From: Streptomyces venezuelae ATCC 10712
GTDB taxonomy: Bacteria; Actinomycetota; Actinomycetes; Streptomycetales; Streptomycetaceae
DNA length: 64,000 nucleotides
Direction: 5' to 3'
NCBI RefSeq assembly: GCF_008639165.1
Contig: NZ_CP029197.1
Span: 1,364,001 to 1,428,000, forward strand
Positions 35,888 to 44,355 of the stretch are shown here, in pieces. Every line of letters starts with the position of its first letter. Position 1 is the first letter of the stretch. The translations under genes were made by a program, and so were the position numbers. The notes under the pieces are model-generated. The model had not been told where the DNA came from. It saw only the letters and a list, made by a program, of their open reading frames with translations, and made no database searches.

Positions 35888-36466
35888 TCAGGCGCCGCGC
35901 GCGTCGGCCTGTCCGGAGCGCACGAAGGCGCCGCCCTTCCAACGCCAGCTGACCTGCTCCTTCTCGTCGGGGCAGCAGCTGGGGACGTCGGGGGACGAGT
36001 AGCCGAGCAGGGTGGCGTGGACCGCTCCGTCGCGTACGGCGAGTCCGGTGACGTTCTGCAGTCGGCCGGGTTCGACGAGGGTGGCCACCACGCGCGCGGG
36101 GTCGCCGTCTCCCTTGCCCCGGGTGAGGACGTAGACGCCGCTCGGCGGGGTGCCGGAGCCCGCTTCGCAGTGCACGACCGCAACGGTCTCGGGGTTCCCG
36201 TCCCCGTCGAGGTCTCCGGTGGCCCGTCCGGCGATCGTGACGGCGCCTCCCCCGCAGTCCAGCGGGTAGCCGGCTCCGGTGGCCTCGGGGGCGGGTGCGG
36301 GGCGCGGGGCGGCGGCCGGGCCGGCGGTGGCTCCGGCGGGGCCGGGCTGGAACAGGCCCGCGAGGGCGACGACCGCGGCGGTCGCGGTGGCGGTGGCCAG
36401 CCAGTGGCCCGCCCGGGCGTGGGTGTGTGCGAGGTCCGCGAGGTCCGGGGCGGCGGAGGGCTGCAC
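35888..36466 (-). CDS. Exported or membrane-anchored FG-GAP-like protein of unknown function
   Basis: This 192-residue protein has a hydrophobic segment at about residues 22-45 (WLATATATAAVVALAGLF) followed by a Pro/Ala-rich linker and an outside domain. That domain contains GDLDGDGNPETVAVVHC, an FG-GAP-like calcium loop, and several Cys (CPDEKE region). GTG 36466 is chosen because AGGAG lies nine bases upstream; an ATG at 36517 is also in frame. No function can be assigned. Confidence 0.7.
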   Translation of the reverse strand: MQPSAAPDLADLAHTHARAGHWLATATATAAVVALAGLFQPGPAGATAGPAAAPRPAPAPEATGAGYPLDCGGGAVTIAGRATGDLDGDGNPETVAVVHCEAGSGTPPSGVYVLTRGKGDGDPARVVATLVEPGRLQNVTGLAVRDGAVHATLLGYSSPDVPSCCPDEKEQVSWRWKGGAFVRSGQADARGA

Positions 36467-36663
36467 GCGAGACGTCTCCTGTGGGGGTGGTGCGGCGGGT
36501 CTCCGGCATCGTGCCACACGTCACAGGGGGACGGAACAGCCGGGTCGGCCCCGGCGTCACGGCGAGTACCCGAACGACACCCGCCGCCAAGCGTCACGGC
36601 CCGTACCGCGCGACGCGCATCCACCGGACGTGAGGGCGCACCTGAAGGCGCCGAACATGAGGG

Positions 36664-36709
36664 CGCCGCCGCCCAGTTCCCCGCGTGGGCGGGCAACTGG
36701 GCGGCGGCG
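36664..36709 (-). terminator. Hairpin terminator downstream of trmI
   Basis: A perfect 15-bp stem (36664-36678 with 36695-36709) with a 16-base loop lies 20 bp after the trmI stop on the minus strand. Confidence 0.8.
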
Positions 36710-36728
36710 TGCCGTGGATGTCGGGACG

Positions 36729-37616
36729 TCAGCCCTTGTTGGGGCCTTCGTAGTCCTCGCCGTAGGCGCCCTTGGCGGGGCGGCGGCGGCGCATCGGGGG
36801 CTCGACGCCGTCCGCGAGGCGGCGGGCGGTGACGAGGAAGCCGGTGTGACCGATCATGCGGTGATCGGGGCGGACGGCGAGGCCCTCGACGTGCCAGTTG
36901 CGGATCATGGATTCCCAGGGCTGCGGCTCGGCGTAGCAGCCGAACTCGCGGATGGACTCCACGGTGCGGGCGAGCTGGGTGGTGGTCGCCACGTAGCAGC
37001 AGAGGATGCCGCCGGGGACGAGCGCCTTGGAGACGGCCTCCAGGCACTCCCAGGGGGCGAGCATGTCGAGGATGACGCGGTCGACGTCGGTGTCGGACAG
37101 GTTGTCCTGGAGGTCGCCGACGGTCAGCTGCCACGCGGGGTGCGGGCCGCCGAAGTAGCGCTCGACGTTGCCCTTCGCGATCTCGGCGAAGTCCTCGCGG
37201 CGCTCGTAGGAGTGCAGCATGCCGCTGTCTCCGATGGCGCGCAGGAGGAAGCTGCTCAGCGACCCCGAGCCCACTCCGGCTTCCACGACGCGGGCGCCGG
37301 GGAAGATGTCGGCGAAGGCCAGGATCTGCCCCGCGTCCTTGGGGTAGACCACGGCGGCGCCGCGGGGCATGGACAGGACGTAGTCGGGGAGCAGGGGGCG
37401 CAGCGCGAGGTAGGCGACGTTTCCGGTGGTGCGGACAACGCTGCCCTCGGGGGCGCCGATCAGTTCGTCGTGCGGGAAAGAACCCTTGTGGGTGTGGAAG
37501 TTCTTTCCCTCTTCGAGCGTGAACGTGTAGTGACGGCCCTTGGGGTCGGTCAGCTGAACCTGGTCCCCGACCTTGAAGGGCCCGCGTCGGCGGGCGGCAC
37601 CGGTCGGTTCGGACAT
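36729..37616 (-). CDS. trmI: tRNA (adenine-N1)-methyltransferase TrmI
   Basis: This 295-residue Rossmann-fold enzyme methylates A58 in the T-loop of tRNA using S-adenosylmethionine. It has the N-terminal beta domain VQLTDPKGRHYTFTLEEGKN with YVLSMPRGAAVVYPKDAG, then motif I ARVVEAGVGSGSLS and DRVILDMLAPWE. Length is normal for the actinobacterial enzyme. It lies 18 bp downstream of the site-2 protease gene, so the two are probably co-transcribed. The pairing upstream of proteasome genes is common in actinobacteria. Confidence 0.93.
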   Translation of the reverse strand: MSEPTGAARRRGPFKVGDQVQLTDPKGRHYTFTLEEGKNFHTHKGSFPHDELIGAPEGSVVRTTGNVAYLALRPLLPDYVLSMPRGAAVVYPKDAGQILAFADIFPGARVVEAGVGSGSLSSFLLRAIGDSGMLHSYERREDFAEIAKGNVERYFGGPHPAWQLTVGDLQDNLSDTDVDRVILDMLAPWECLEAVSKALVPGGILCCYVATTTQLARTVESIREFGCYAEPQPWESMIRNWHVEGLAVRPDHRMIGHTGFLVTARRLADGVEPPMRRRRPAKGAYGEDYEGPNKG

Positions 37617-37634
37617 GTGACCAGAGTACCGGGG

Positions 37635-38825
37635 TTACGAACCGGGTCGTGCCATGGCCTGCACGAAGGCCCGCTCGACGTCGGTGGTGGAGAGTACGCC
37701 GTAGATCTCGCCGGTGTCCTCGACGACGAGGTACTCGGTGGCCGGGCTGGCGCGCAGGTGGTCGAGGAGGGGCTGGCCGGTGAGTTCGGCGGGGACGCGC
37801 ATGCCGTCGGAGAGGTCCTGGGCGAGGGTGCTGACGGCGACCCAGGGCCGGCGGTGCTGGGGGACGGCGGCGATGGCGGCCTCGCGGACGATGCCGGTGG
37901 GGTCGCCGTGGCCGTCGACGAGGACGAGCGCGCGGGCGCCGGCCTCGTTGGCCCGGCGGAGGGCCTCGGAGAGCGGGGTGGTGGGTTCGACGGGGATGGC
38001 GCGGCGGGTGAGGCTGCGGGCGCGGAGCTCGGGGAGGTGTTCGCGCAGCCGGGCCATGCGGAGGCTGTTGCCGGCGCCGGTCCAGATGATGGCGGCGAGG
38101 ATCGCGGCGAGCAGGGCGTCGGTGACGGTGTCGAGGCCGCTGATGTCCTCGGTGGAGTTGCCCAGGAGACCGGTGCGGGTGAGCAGGGGCAGGCCGACGA
38201 GGACGAGGACGGCGAGGGCGCGGCCGACCCAGGCGGCGGCGACGGTGCCGCTCATGGGCTTGCCGGTGATCTTCCAGACGACGGCGCGGAGCATGCGGCC
38301 GCCGTCGAGCGGGAGCCCGGGCAGCAGGTTGAAGATCGCGACGATGAGGTTGGAGATCATCAGGCCGGCGAGGAGGACGCCGGGGACGGTGCCGGGCTCG
38401 ACGGCGTACAGGGAGAGGTAGAACAGGCCTGCCAGGACGAGGGAGAGCAGCGGGCCGACGAAGGCGAGGACGAATTCGCGGCCGGGGGTCTCGGTCTCCT
38501 TCTCGATCTCGGAGACGCCGCCGAAGAACTGGAGCTGGATGCGGCGCACCGGGAGCTTGAAGCGGAGCGCGGCGAGGGTGTGGGCCAGTTCGTGGACGAG
38601 TACGGAGGCGTAGAAGGCGACGGCGAAGAAGAGGGAGACGAGGTACCGGGCGGCGCCGAGGTCGGGCAGGACGCGCTCGATCTGGTCGCCGAAGACCCAG
38701 GTGATGAGGGCGGCGACGAGGAACCAGCTGGGGGCGACGTAGACGGGCACGCCGAAGGGGCGGCCCATGAGGATGCCGCCGCCGGGCTCCTCGGTCCGCT
38801 GCGGCTTGGGCTCGTCCTGGTTCAC
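37635..38825 (-). CDS. Site-2 protease family (M50) metalloprotease with CBS domains
   Basis: This 396-residue membrane protease has several hydrophobic segments. The zinc-binding HELAH lies in YASVLVHELAHTLAALRF, and the second metal ligand in FNLLPGLPLDGGRML. Two C-terminal CBS domains (about residues 250-396) could sense adenosine nucleotides. Such enzymes cut within membranes, for example anti-sigma factors. GTG 38825 is chosen from GAAAGGAA just upstream. It is divergent from the RecB-like gene. Confidence 0.9.
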   Translation of the reverse strand: MNQDEPKPQRTEEPGGGILMGRPFGVPVYVAPSWFLVAALITWVFGDQIERVLPDLGAARYLVSLFFAVAFYASVLVHELAHTLAALRFKLPVRRIQLQFFGGVSEIEKETETPGREFVLAFVGPLLSLVLAGLFYLSLYAVEPGTVPGVLLAGLMISNLIVAIFNLLPGLPLDGGRMLRAVVWKITGKPMSGTVAAAWVGRALAVLVLVGLPLLTRTGLLGNSTEDISGLDTVTDALLAAILAAIIWTGAGNSLRMARLREHLPELRARSLTRRAIPVEPTTPLSEALRRANEAGARALVLVDGHGDPTGIVREAAIAAVPQHRRPWVAVSTLAQDLSDGMRVPAELTGQPLLDHLRASPATEYLVVEDTGEIYGVLSTTDVERAFVQAMARPGS

Positions 38826-38948
38826 GGGTTCCTTTCGTCGCGAGGTGTGACCCACGTCGGTGCGTCACGGTTCGATCATGCAGTGCGACGGGGTCCCAGG
38901 TCGATGGTATTCCGCTCGCTGTCGGTGGCGGGTCGTAGGGTCTTCGTC

Positions 38949-39851
38949 ATGAGTACGAGCGAGCAGGTGCCGGCGGAGCCCCGGGCGCCCATGTCGTTGT
39001 CGCCCTCGCGGGCGAGCGATTTCATGCAGTGTCCGCTGCTGTACCGGTTCCGGGTGATCGACCGGCTGCCGGAGAAGCCGAGCGAGGCGGCGACCCGGGG
39101 CACGCTGGTGCACGCGGTGCTTGAGCGGCTCTTCGACGATCCGGCGGCGGAGCGGACGGCGCCGCGGGCCCGGGCGATGGTGCCGGGCCAGTGGGAGCGG
39201 CTGCTGGAGACGAAGCCGGAGCTGGGGCAGCTGTTCGCCGAGGACCCGGAGGGGCAGCGGCTGGCGGGCTGGCTGGGTGAGGCGGAGCGGCTGGTCGAGC
39301 GGTGGTTCTCGCTGGAGGACCCGACCCGCCTCGAGCCCGCGGAGCGGGAGCTGTTCGTGGAGACGGAGCTGGATTCGGGGCTGCGGCTGCGCGGGGTGAT
39401 CGACCGGATCGACGTGGCGCCCTCGGGTGACGTGCGGATCGTCGACTACAAGACGGGCAAGGCGCCCCGGCCGGAGTACCGGGACGGCGCGCTGTTCCAG
39501 ATGACGTTCTACGCGCTGGTGGTGTGGCGGCTGCGGCGGGTGATCCCGCGGCGGCTGCAGCTGGTGTACCTGGGCAGCGGGGAGGTGCTGACGTACGACC
39601 CGGTGGAGGCGGATCTGCGGCGGGTCGAGCGGAAGCTGCTCGCGCTGTGGGACGCGATCCGGACGGCGACGGAGACGGGCGACTGGCGGCCGCGGCCGAC
39701 GAAGCTGTGCGGTTGGTGCGACCATCAGGCGGTCTGTCCGGAGTTCGGCGGGACTCCCCCGGTGTATCCGTTGAAGATCGTTTCCGCGCGCCCGCCGGAG
39801 TCGGGCGAATCAGGGCAGGGCAGAATGGACCTGGCCCCGCCGGCGCCGTAG
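38949..39851 (+). CDS. RecB-family PD-(D/E)XK nuclease with probable Fe-S cluster
   Basis: This 300-residue protein has the nuclease core LRGVIDRIDVAPSGDVRIVDYKTGK, which holds the GxxDRxD, the catalytic D-x(n)-D-x-K and the QM.FYALV helix. Four Cys at about residues 28, 254, 257 and 263 (CPLLY and CGWCDHQAVC) match the Fe-S staple of AddB, Cas4 and related nucleases. Without a helicase domain it is a stand-alone exonuclease of unknown partner. ATG 38949 is chosen as the start. No cas genes are near. Confidence 0.88.
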   Translation: MSTSEQVPAEPRAPMSLSPSRASDFMQCPLLYRFRVIDRLPEKPSEAATRGTLVHAVLERLFDDPAAERTAPRARAMVPGQWERLLETKPELGQLFAEDPEGQRLAGWLGEAERLVERWFSLEDPTRLEPAERELFVETELDSGLRLRGVIDRIDVAPSGDVRIVDYKTGKAPRPEYRDGALFQMTFYALVVWRLRRVIPRRLQLVYLGSGEVLTYDPVEADLRRVERKLLALWDAIRTATETGDWRPRPTKLCGWCDHQAVCPEFGGTPPVYPLKIVSARPPESGESGQGRMDLAPPAP

Positions 39852-39890
39852 CGCCGGCGACCTCGTGCTCAGTCCCGTGAAGGAGCCCTT

Positions 39891-40568
39891 GTGACGATCC
39901 GCGTCCTCTTGGTCGACGATCAGCCGCTGTTGCGCACCGGCTTCCGGATGATTCTGGAGGCGGAGCAGGACATCGCGGTGGTGGGTGAGGCCGGGGACGG
40001 TCTCCAGGCACAGGACCAGGTGCGCGCGCTCCAGCCGGACGTGGTGCTGATGGACATCCGGATGCCGCGGATGGACGGGGTCGAGGCGACCCGGCAGATC
40101 ACGGGTCCGGGGCGGGACGGTCCGGCGAAGGTGCTGGTGCTGACCACGTTCGATCTCGACGAGTACGTGGTGGAGGCGCTGCGGGCGGGGGCGAGCGGCT
40201 TCCTCCTGAAGGACGCCCCGGCGAACGAGCTGGTGCAGGCGATCCGGGTGGTGGCGGCCGGTGAGGCGATGCTGGCGCCGTCGATCACGCGCCGGCTGCT
40301 CGACAAGTACTCGGCGCACCTGCCGACGGGCGAGGAGCAGGTTCCGGACACCCTGAGCACCTTGACGGACCGTGAGGTCGAGGTGCTGAAGCTGGTGGCG
40401 CGGGGTCTGTCGAACGCGGAGATCGCGGCGGACCTGTTCGTCAGCGAGACGACGGTGAAGACGCACGTGGGTCATGTGCTGACGAAGCTGGGGCTGCGGG
40501 ACCGGGTGCAGGCCGCGGTGTACGCGTACGAGAGCGGTCTGGTGCGCCCCGGCGCGAACGGGCAGTAG
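39891..40568 (+). CDS. NarL/LuxR-family response regulator, orphan
   Basis: This 225-residue protein has a receiver domain with the acidic pocket LLVDDQ, phosphorylation Asp55 in VVLMDIRMP, the switch Thr and Lys in LVLTTFDLDEYV and GFLLKDAP. The C-terminal LuxR HTH is LTDREVEVLKLVARGLSNAE, then ETTVKTHVGHVLTKLG. GTG 39891 follows AAGGAG. No histidine kinase gene is adjacent, so its partner is elsewhere. Its targets are unknown. Confidence 0.93.
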   Translation: MTIRVLLVDDQPLLRTGFRMILEAEQDIAVVGEAGDGLQAQDQVRALQPDVVLMDIRMPRMDGVEATRQITGPGRDGPAKVLVLTTFDLDEYVVEALRAGASGFLLKDAPANELVQAIRVVAAGEAMLAPSITRRLLDKYSAHLPTGEEQVPDTLSTLTDREVEVLKLVARGLSNAEIAADLFVSETTVKTHVGHVLTKLGLRDRVQAAVYAYESGLVRPGANGQ

Positions 40569-40595
40569 CGGGGCGGGCGGTACGGGAAGAGAGCG

Positions 40596-40628
40596 AGAGG
40601 GGCCCGGCGGGTGACGCCGGGCCCCTCT
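40596..40628. terminator. Bidirectional hairpin terminator
   Basis: A perfect 14-bp stem (40596-40609 with 40615-40628) around GGTGA sits between the response regulator and the convergent binding-protein gene. Confidence 0.85.
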
Positions 40629-40647
40629 GCTCGTGCTGCCGGGGGTG

Positions 40648-42228
40648 TCAGCCCTTGCGGATCTCCCAGAAGCGGAAGACGGTCGAGGAGTCGAGGGTCC
40701 ATTCGAGGCCGGTGACGTCGTCGCGGGCGACGGCGTACTGCTTGCCCTGCCAGAGCGGCAGCAGCGGGAGCTCGTCGGCGACGAGGTCCTGGAGCTTGCC
40801 GTACTCGTCGGCGGTGGCGGCGCGGTCGGGGGCGGCGGCGGTCTTGGGGAGGATGCTGCCGGTGATGGTGGCGTTCTCGTAGTGGTTGCCGAGGACGTTG
40901 CCCTTGCCGAAGAAGGGGGCGGTGAAGTTGTCGGCATCGGGGTAGTCGGGGACCCAGCCCTTGACGTAGACGCCGTACTTGCCGGCCGCGATGTCCTTCT
41001 CGTACTGGTCGTAGGCGACGGACTTGACGTCCGCCTCGAAGAGGCCGCTGGCGTTGAGCTGCCCGGCGATGGCCTTGAGCTCCTGGTCGGTGGAGGGGCC
41101 GTAGCGGCTGGGGGTGGACCAGAGGGTGAGCTTCACCTTGTCGGTGATGCCGGCCGAGCGCAGCGCCTTCTTGGCCTTGGCCTTGTCGGGGGTGCCGTAG
41201 GTGTCGAAGAAGGCGGTGTTGTGTCCGGCGATGCCGGCCGGGACGATCGAGTACAGCGGCGTGGCCGTCGACTTGTAGACGCCTTCGACGAGGGCCTCGC
41301 GGTCGACGAGGTGGGCGATGGCCTGGCGGACGCCGAGCTTGCCGACGACCGGGTCCTTCATGTTGAAGACCAGGTGCTGGACCTCGGCGCTGCTGCCCTG
41401 GGTGACCTCGATGCCCTTGTCGTCGGTGGTGTCGGAGGTTTCGAGGGTGGCGATGTCCTCGGCGGAGAGGCCTCGGTAGGCCACGTCTATCTCGCCGGCG
41501 GTGAGGGCCTTGGCGAGGGCCGAGCGGTCGCCGCGGTAGAGCTTGAGGGTGACGGCGTCGTTCTTGGGCCGTGCGGTGCCCCGGTAGCCGGAGTTGGCCG
41601 AGAAGGTGGCCTCGGACTCGCTGAGGGAGTCCAGCTTGTAGGGGCCGGAGCCGGTGGCCTTGCCGTCGGTGCGCAGGGCGTCGGCGGGGTATTCACGGTG
41701 GTCGACGATGGAGCCGGCACCGGAGGCGATCTTGCTGGGGAAGGTGGCGTCGGGGACCGTGAGGCGGAAGACGACGGTCTTCTCGTCGGGGGTCTCGATG
41801 CTCTTGATGGTGGAGAGCAGCGGCGCGGGGCCGGAGGGGTCGGCGATCTTGAGGGCGCGCTCGAAGGAGAACTTGACGTCCTCCGAGGTGAGCTTGTTGC
41901 CGTTGGAGAAGGTGAGGCCGTCCCGGAGGGTGCAGGTGTAGACGGTGCTGCCGCCGGAGAAGCCGCACTTGTCGGCGGCCTCGGGCTCGGGCTGGGAGCC
42001 GCCCTTGGGGAAGGCGAGCAGGGACTGGAAGACGTTGTTGAACAGCAGCCAGGAGCCGGGGTCGTAGCCGGCCGCCGGGTCGGCGCTGAGGATCTCGTCG
42101 GACATGCCGACGCGCACGCCGTTGCCCGAGCCGCCGGAGCCGCCCTGCTCGGTGCCGCAGCCGCTGAGGAGGGCGGCGGACAGGCCCGCGGCGAGGGGGG
42201 CGGTCAGCCACTTGTTGTGCGTCTTCAC
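40648..42228 (-). CDS. Peptide/nickel-type ABC substrate-binding lipoprotein 1
   Basis: This 526-residue SBP_bac_5 protein has a lipobox signal ending LSAALLSGC and a binding-fold core with LRDGLTFSNGNKLTSEDVKF and LPLWQGKQYAVARDDV near the C-terminus. It would bind oligopeptides or related compounds outside the membrane. It is paralogous to the next gene. No permease or ATPase is next to it, so it must use a system encoded elsewhere. Confidence 0.92.
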   Translation of the reverse strand: MKTHNKWLTAPLAAGLSAALLSGCGTEQGGSGGSGNGVRVGMSDEILSADPAAGYDPGSWLLFNNVFQSLLAFPKGGSQPEPEAADKCGFSGGSTVYTCTLRDGLTFSNGNKLTSEDVKFSFERALKIADPSGPAPLLSTIKSIETPDEKTVVFRLTVPDATFPSKIASGAGSIVDHREYPADALRTDGKATGSGPYKLDSLSESEATFSANSGYRGTARPKNDAVTLKLYRGDRSALAKALTAGEIDVAYRGLSAEDIATLETSDTTDDKGIEVTQGSSAEVQHLVFNMKDPVVGKLGVRQAIAHLVDREALVEGVYKSTATPLYSIVPAGIAGHNTAFFDTYGTPDKAKAKKALRSAGITDKVKLTLWSTPSRYGPSTDQELKAIAGQLNASGLFEADVKSVAYDQYEKDIAAGKYGVYVKGWVPDYPDADNFTAPFFGKGNVLGNHYENATITGSILPKTAAAPDRAATADEYGKLQDLVADELPLLPLWQGKQYAVARDDVTGLEWTLDSSTVFRFWEIRKG

Positions 42229-42255
42229 AGAACTGCCTCGTGATCTCTTGTCAGG

Positions 42256-42281
42256 CCGGCCGCGCGCGGGTGCGCGGCCGG
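42256..42281 (-). terminator. Hairpin between the two binding-protein genes
   Basis: A perfect 10-bp stem (42256-42265 with 42272-42281) around GCGGGT lies just after the second binding-protein stop. Confidence 0.7.
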
Positions 42282-42303
42282 TGTAACCGATCCAGTCGAC
42301 GGG

Positions 42304-43893
42304 TTATGCGGTGCCGCGGCCCAGTTCCCAGAGGAGGAGGTCGGAGGACGTGTTGAGGGCGTACTCGACTCCGTTGAGGTCGTCGCGGGCGGCGACGTAC
42401 TGCTTGCCCTGCCACAGGGGCAGGACGGGCACGTCCTCGGCGACGATCTTCTGGATCTGGTTGTAGACGGGGCTTGCGGCGGTGCGGTCGGCCTGGCGGC
42501 GCGAGCGCGGGATGAGCTGGTCGCGGACGACCTTGTTCACGTACGGGGTGTTGAGGAAGTTGTCGCTGTCGAGGAACGGCGCGATGTAGTTGTCCGGGTC
42601 CGGGAAGTCCGGGAACCAGCCGAGGCCGTAGACGGCGTAGTCGCCCCGCTTCTGGGCGGTGCGGAAGGTCGACCACTCGGCGCCCTTGACGGTGGCGTCG
42701 AAGAGCCCGCTGGCGACGAGCTGCTTCTTGAGCGCCTCGAACTCCTGGGCGGTCTCGGAGCCGTAGTGGTCGGTGGTGTAGTTCAGGGTCACCTTGACCG
42801 GGGTCTTGACGCCGGCGTCCTTGAGGAGCTTCGCGGCGCGGGTGGCGTCGGGCTCGCCGTACTCGTCGAAGAAGGGGGTGGCGTGGCCGGTGATGCTGGA
42901 GGGGATCAGCGAGTACAGCGGCTCGGCGGTGGGGCCGTAGACCAGGTTGACGAGGGCGCCGCGGTCGACGACGGCGGCCATGGCCTTGCGGACGGCCTTC
43001 TCCTGGACGGCGGGGGCCTTGGTGTTGAAGCCGAGGTAGCGGATCTCCAGGCCGGGGACCTCGACGACCTCGATGCCGTCCTTGGGCGTCTCGGTGAGGT
43101 CCTTGATCTGCTGGCGGGACAGCGAGCGGGCCATCATGTCGATGTCGTCGCTCTCCAGGGCCTTGCCCATGGCGTCCGCGTCGGCGTAGGGGCGCAGTTC
43201 GACCTTGTCGTTGCGCAGGGTGATGTCGCCCTTGTAGGACGGGTTCTTGCTGAAGACGAAGCGGGTGGCCTTGTCGCCCTCGCGCTCGACCTTCATGGTG
43301 TACGGGCCGGAGCCGTCGACGTCGAAGCCGTCGCGGAGCTTCCCGGCCTCGTACTTGTCCTTGCTGAGGATGCCGGCGACCGGGGTGGAGAGCTTGTACG
43401 GGAAGGTGGCGTCGGGGGTCTTCAGGTGGAAGACGATCTCGTCGGTGCCCTTGGTCTCGACGGTGTCGATGTTCGCGAGGAGGGCGGCGGTGCCGTTGTC
43501 CGACTTGATCTTCAGGACGCGCTCGATGGAGTACTTGACGTCCTCGGCGGTGATCGCGGTGCCGTCGGCGAAGGTGAGGCCGGAGCGGAGCTTGCAGCGG
43601 TAGCTCTCGCTCGCCTTGTCGGAGAATCCGCAGCTCTGGGCGGCCTCGGGGACGGGCTCGCCGCCGTCGCGGGGCACGTGCATCAGGGTCTGGACGGTCT
43701 GCCGCAGGATGTTCCAGGCGCCGGTGTCGTAGGCGAAGGCCGGGTCGAGCGGGGCGGGGGCGTCCGCGGTGGCGATGAACTGGTCCGTGGTGCCGACGAC
43801 GATCGCTCCGCTCTCCTCCGAACCACCGCAGGCGGCGAGCAGAGGGGCGAGCAGTCCGGCCACGGCCGGCAGCACCAGGGTCTTGCGGTTCAT
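42304..43893 (-). CDS. Peptide/nickel-type ABC substrate-binding lipoprotein 2
   Basis: This 529-residue paralogue of the neighbouring lipoprotein has the lipobox LLAPLLAAC, LRSGLTFADGTAITAEDVKY and the shared C-terminal LPLWQGKQYVAARDDL. ATG 43893 is chosen because AGGAG lies ten bases upstream; the frame runs open further. The two paralogues keep similar tails but differ in the ligand-facing middle, so they probably bind different peptides. A hairpin separates them, so they may not be co-transcribed in full. Confidence 0.92.
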   Translation of the reverse strand: MNRKTLVLPAVAGLLAPLLAACGGSEESGAIVVGTTDQFIATADAPAPLDPAFAYDTGAWNILRQTVQTLMHVPRDGGEPVPEAAQSCGFSDKASESYRCKLRSGLTFADGTAITAEDVKYSIERVLKIKSDNGTAALLANIDTVETKGTDEIVFHLKTPDATFPYKLSTPVAGILSKDKYEAGKLRDGFDVDGSGPYTMKVEREGDKATRFVFSKNPSYKGDITLRNDKVELRPYADADAMGKALESDDIDMMARSLSRQQIKDLTETPKDGIEVVEVPGLEIRYLGFNTKAPAVQEKAVRKAMAAVVDRGALVNLVYGPTAEPLYSLIPSSITGHATPFFDEYGEPDATRAAKLLKDAGVKTPVKVTLNYTTDHYGSETAQEFEALKKQLVASGLFDATVKGAEWSTFRTAQKRGDYAVYGLGWFPDFPDPDNYIAPFLDSDNFLNTPYVNKVVRDQLIPRSRRQADRTAASPVYNQIQKIVAEDVPVLPLWQGKQYVAARDDLNGVEYALNTSSDLLLWELGRGTA

Positions 43894-44355
43894 CAGGGAC
43901 GATCTCCTCATCCGGCACTGGGATACAGCGGTCAGTGGAACTCCGCCGCCGGCCGCCCGGTCGGGGCGGGAGCGATCGGGCCGGATGTTGCGATCGGTCC
44001 TGTGGTCACGGCGACTTGGGTGTGCGCCGGTGCACGCGGTTATACGGCGAAGTACTCGCGAAAGATTAGTGGGCGGCGCCGCTATTGCCGGACCGGGGTG
44101 GGCCGTGGGGGTAATCGCACAGTGATCATGAATGCGGGGGCTTCGATAGTCATGCGCCGGAGGATGCGGACGGCGACGAGCGAATCGGGACACAAGGGTG
44201 CGCCGAAACCTGCCGTTTCGGACAGGGGAAACGATCAGGCCACCCACCGGCGGGCACTCTGCGTGACCAAGGTCACGCGGTGACCTTTTCGGTGAATGAC
44301 CTGATCGTTTTCCCGCGGCGAAAGCGGATTACCGAGGGGAACCCTCAGATAAACC
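43894..44355. other. Gene-free region upstream of binding-protein gene 2
   Basis: No credible gene lies in this 462 bp. TATAAC on the minus strand at 44039-44044 is a possible -10 element for the binding-protein gene, with a weak -35. The main feature is the nested inverted-repeat structure at 44225-44314. CCTCAGAT is repeated directly at about 44343-44360. Confidence 0.55.
44225..44314. repeat. Nested inverted-repeat structure
   Basis: An outer stem pairs 44225-44239 with 44300-44314 (15 pairs, one G-T). The 60-base interior contains a perfect eight-base inverted repeat, GCGTGACC-AA-GGTCACGC, at 44261-44278. It may be an RNA structure or an operator cluster. It lies between the HAD gene and the second binding-protein gene, both on the minus strand. 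Confidence 0.65.

Noticed and set aside
35503-38868. A 1121-codon minus-strand frame
   Set aside because: It runs in another frame over trmI and the protease and translates to Arg/Pro-rich filler typical of frame shadows.
36279-39851. A 1190-codon frame on the plus strand
   Set aside because: Only its last 300 codons encode a real protein (the RecB-like nuclease). The upstream part is antisense to trmI and the site-2 protease.
38949-39851. Cas4 of a CRISPR system
   Set aside because: No other cas gene or array is in the window. The Cys pattern is shared by AddB and other RecB-like nucleases.
39891-40568. Complete two-component system
   Set aside because: No histidine kinase gene is adjacent on either side.
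43894-44355. A hidden small gene or tRNA in the gap
   Set aside because: No frame with credible codon use and start site was found, and no tRNA cloverleaf is visible. The stems present do not fit one.
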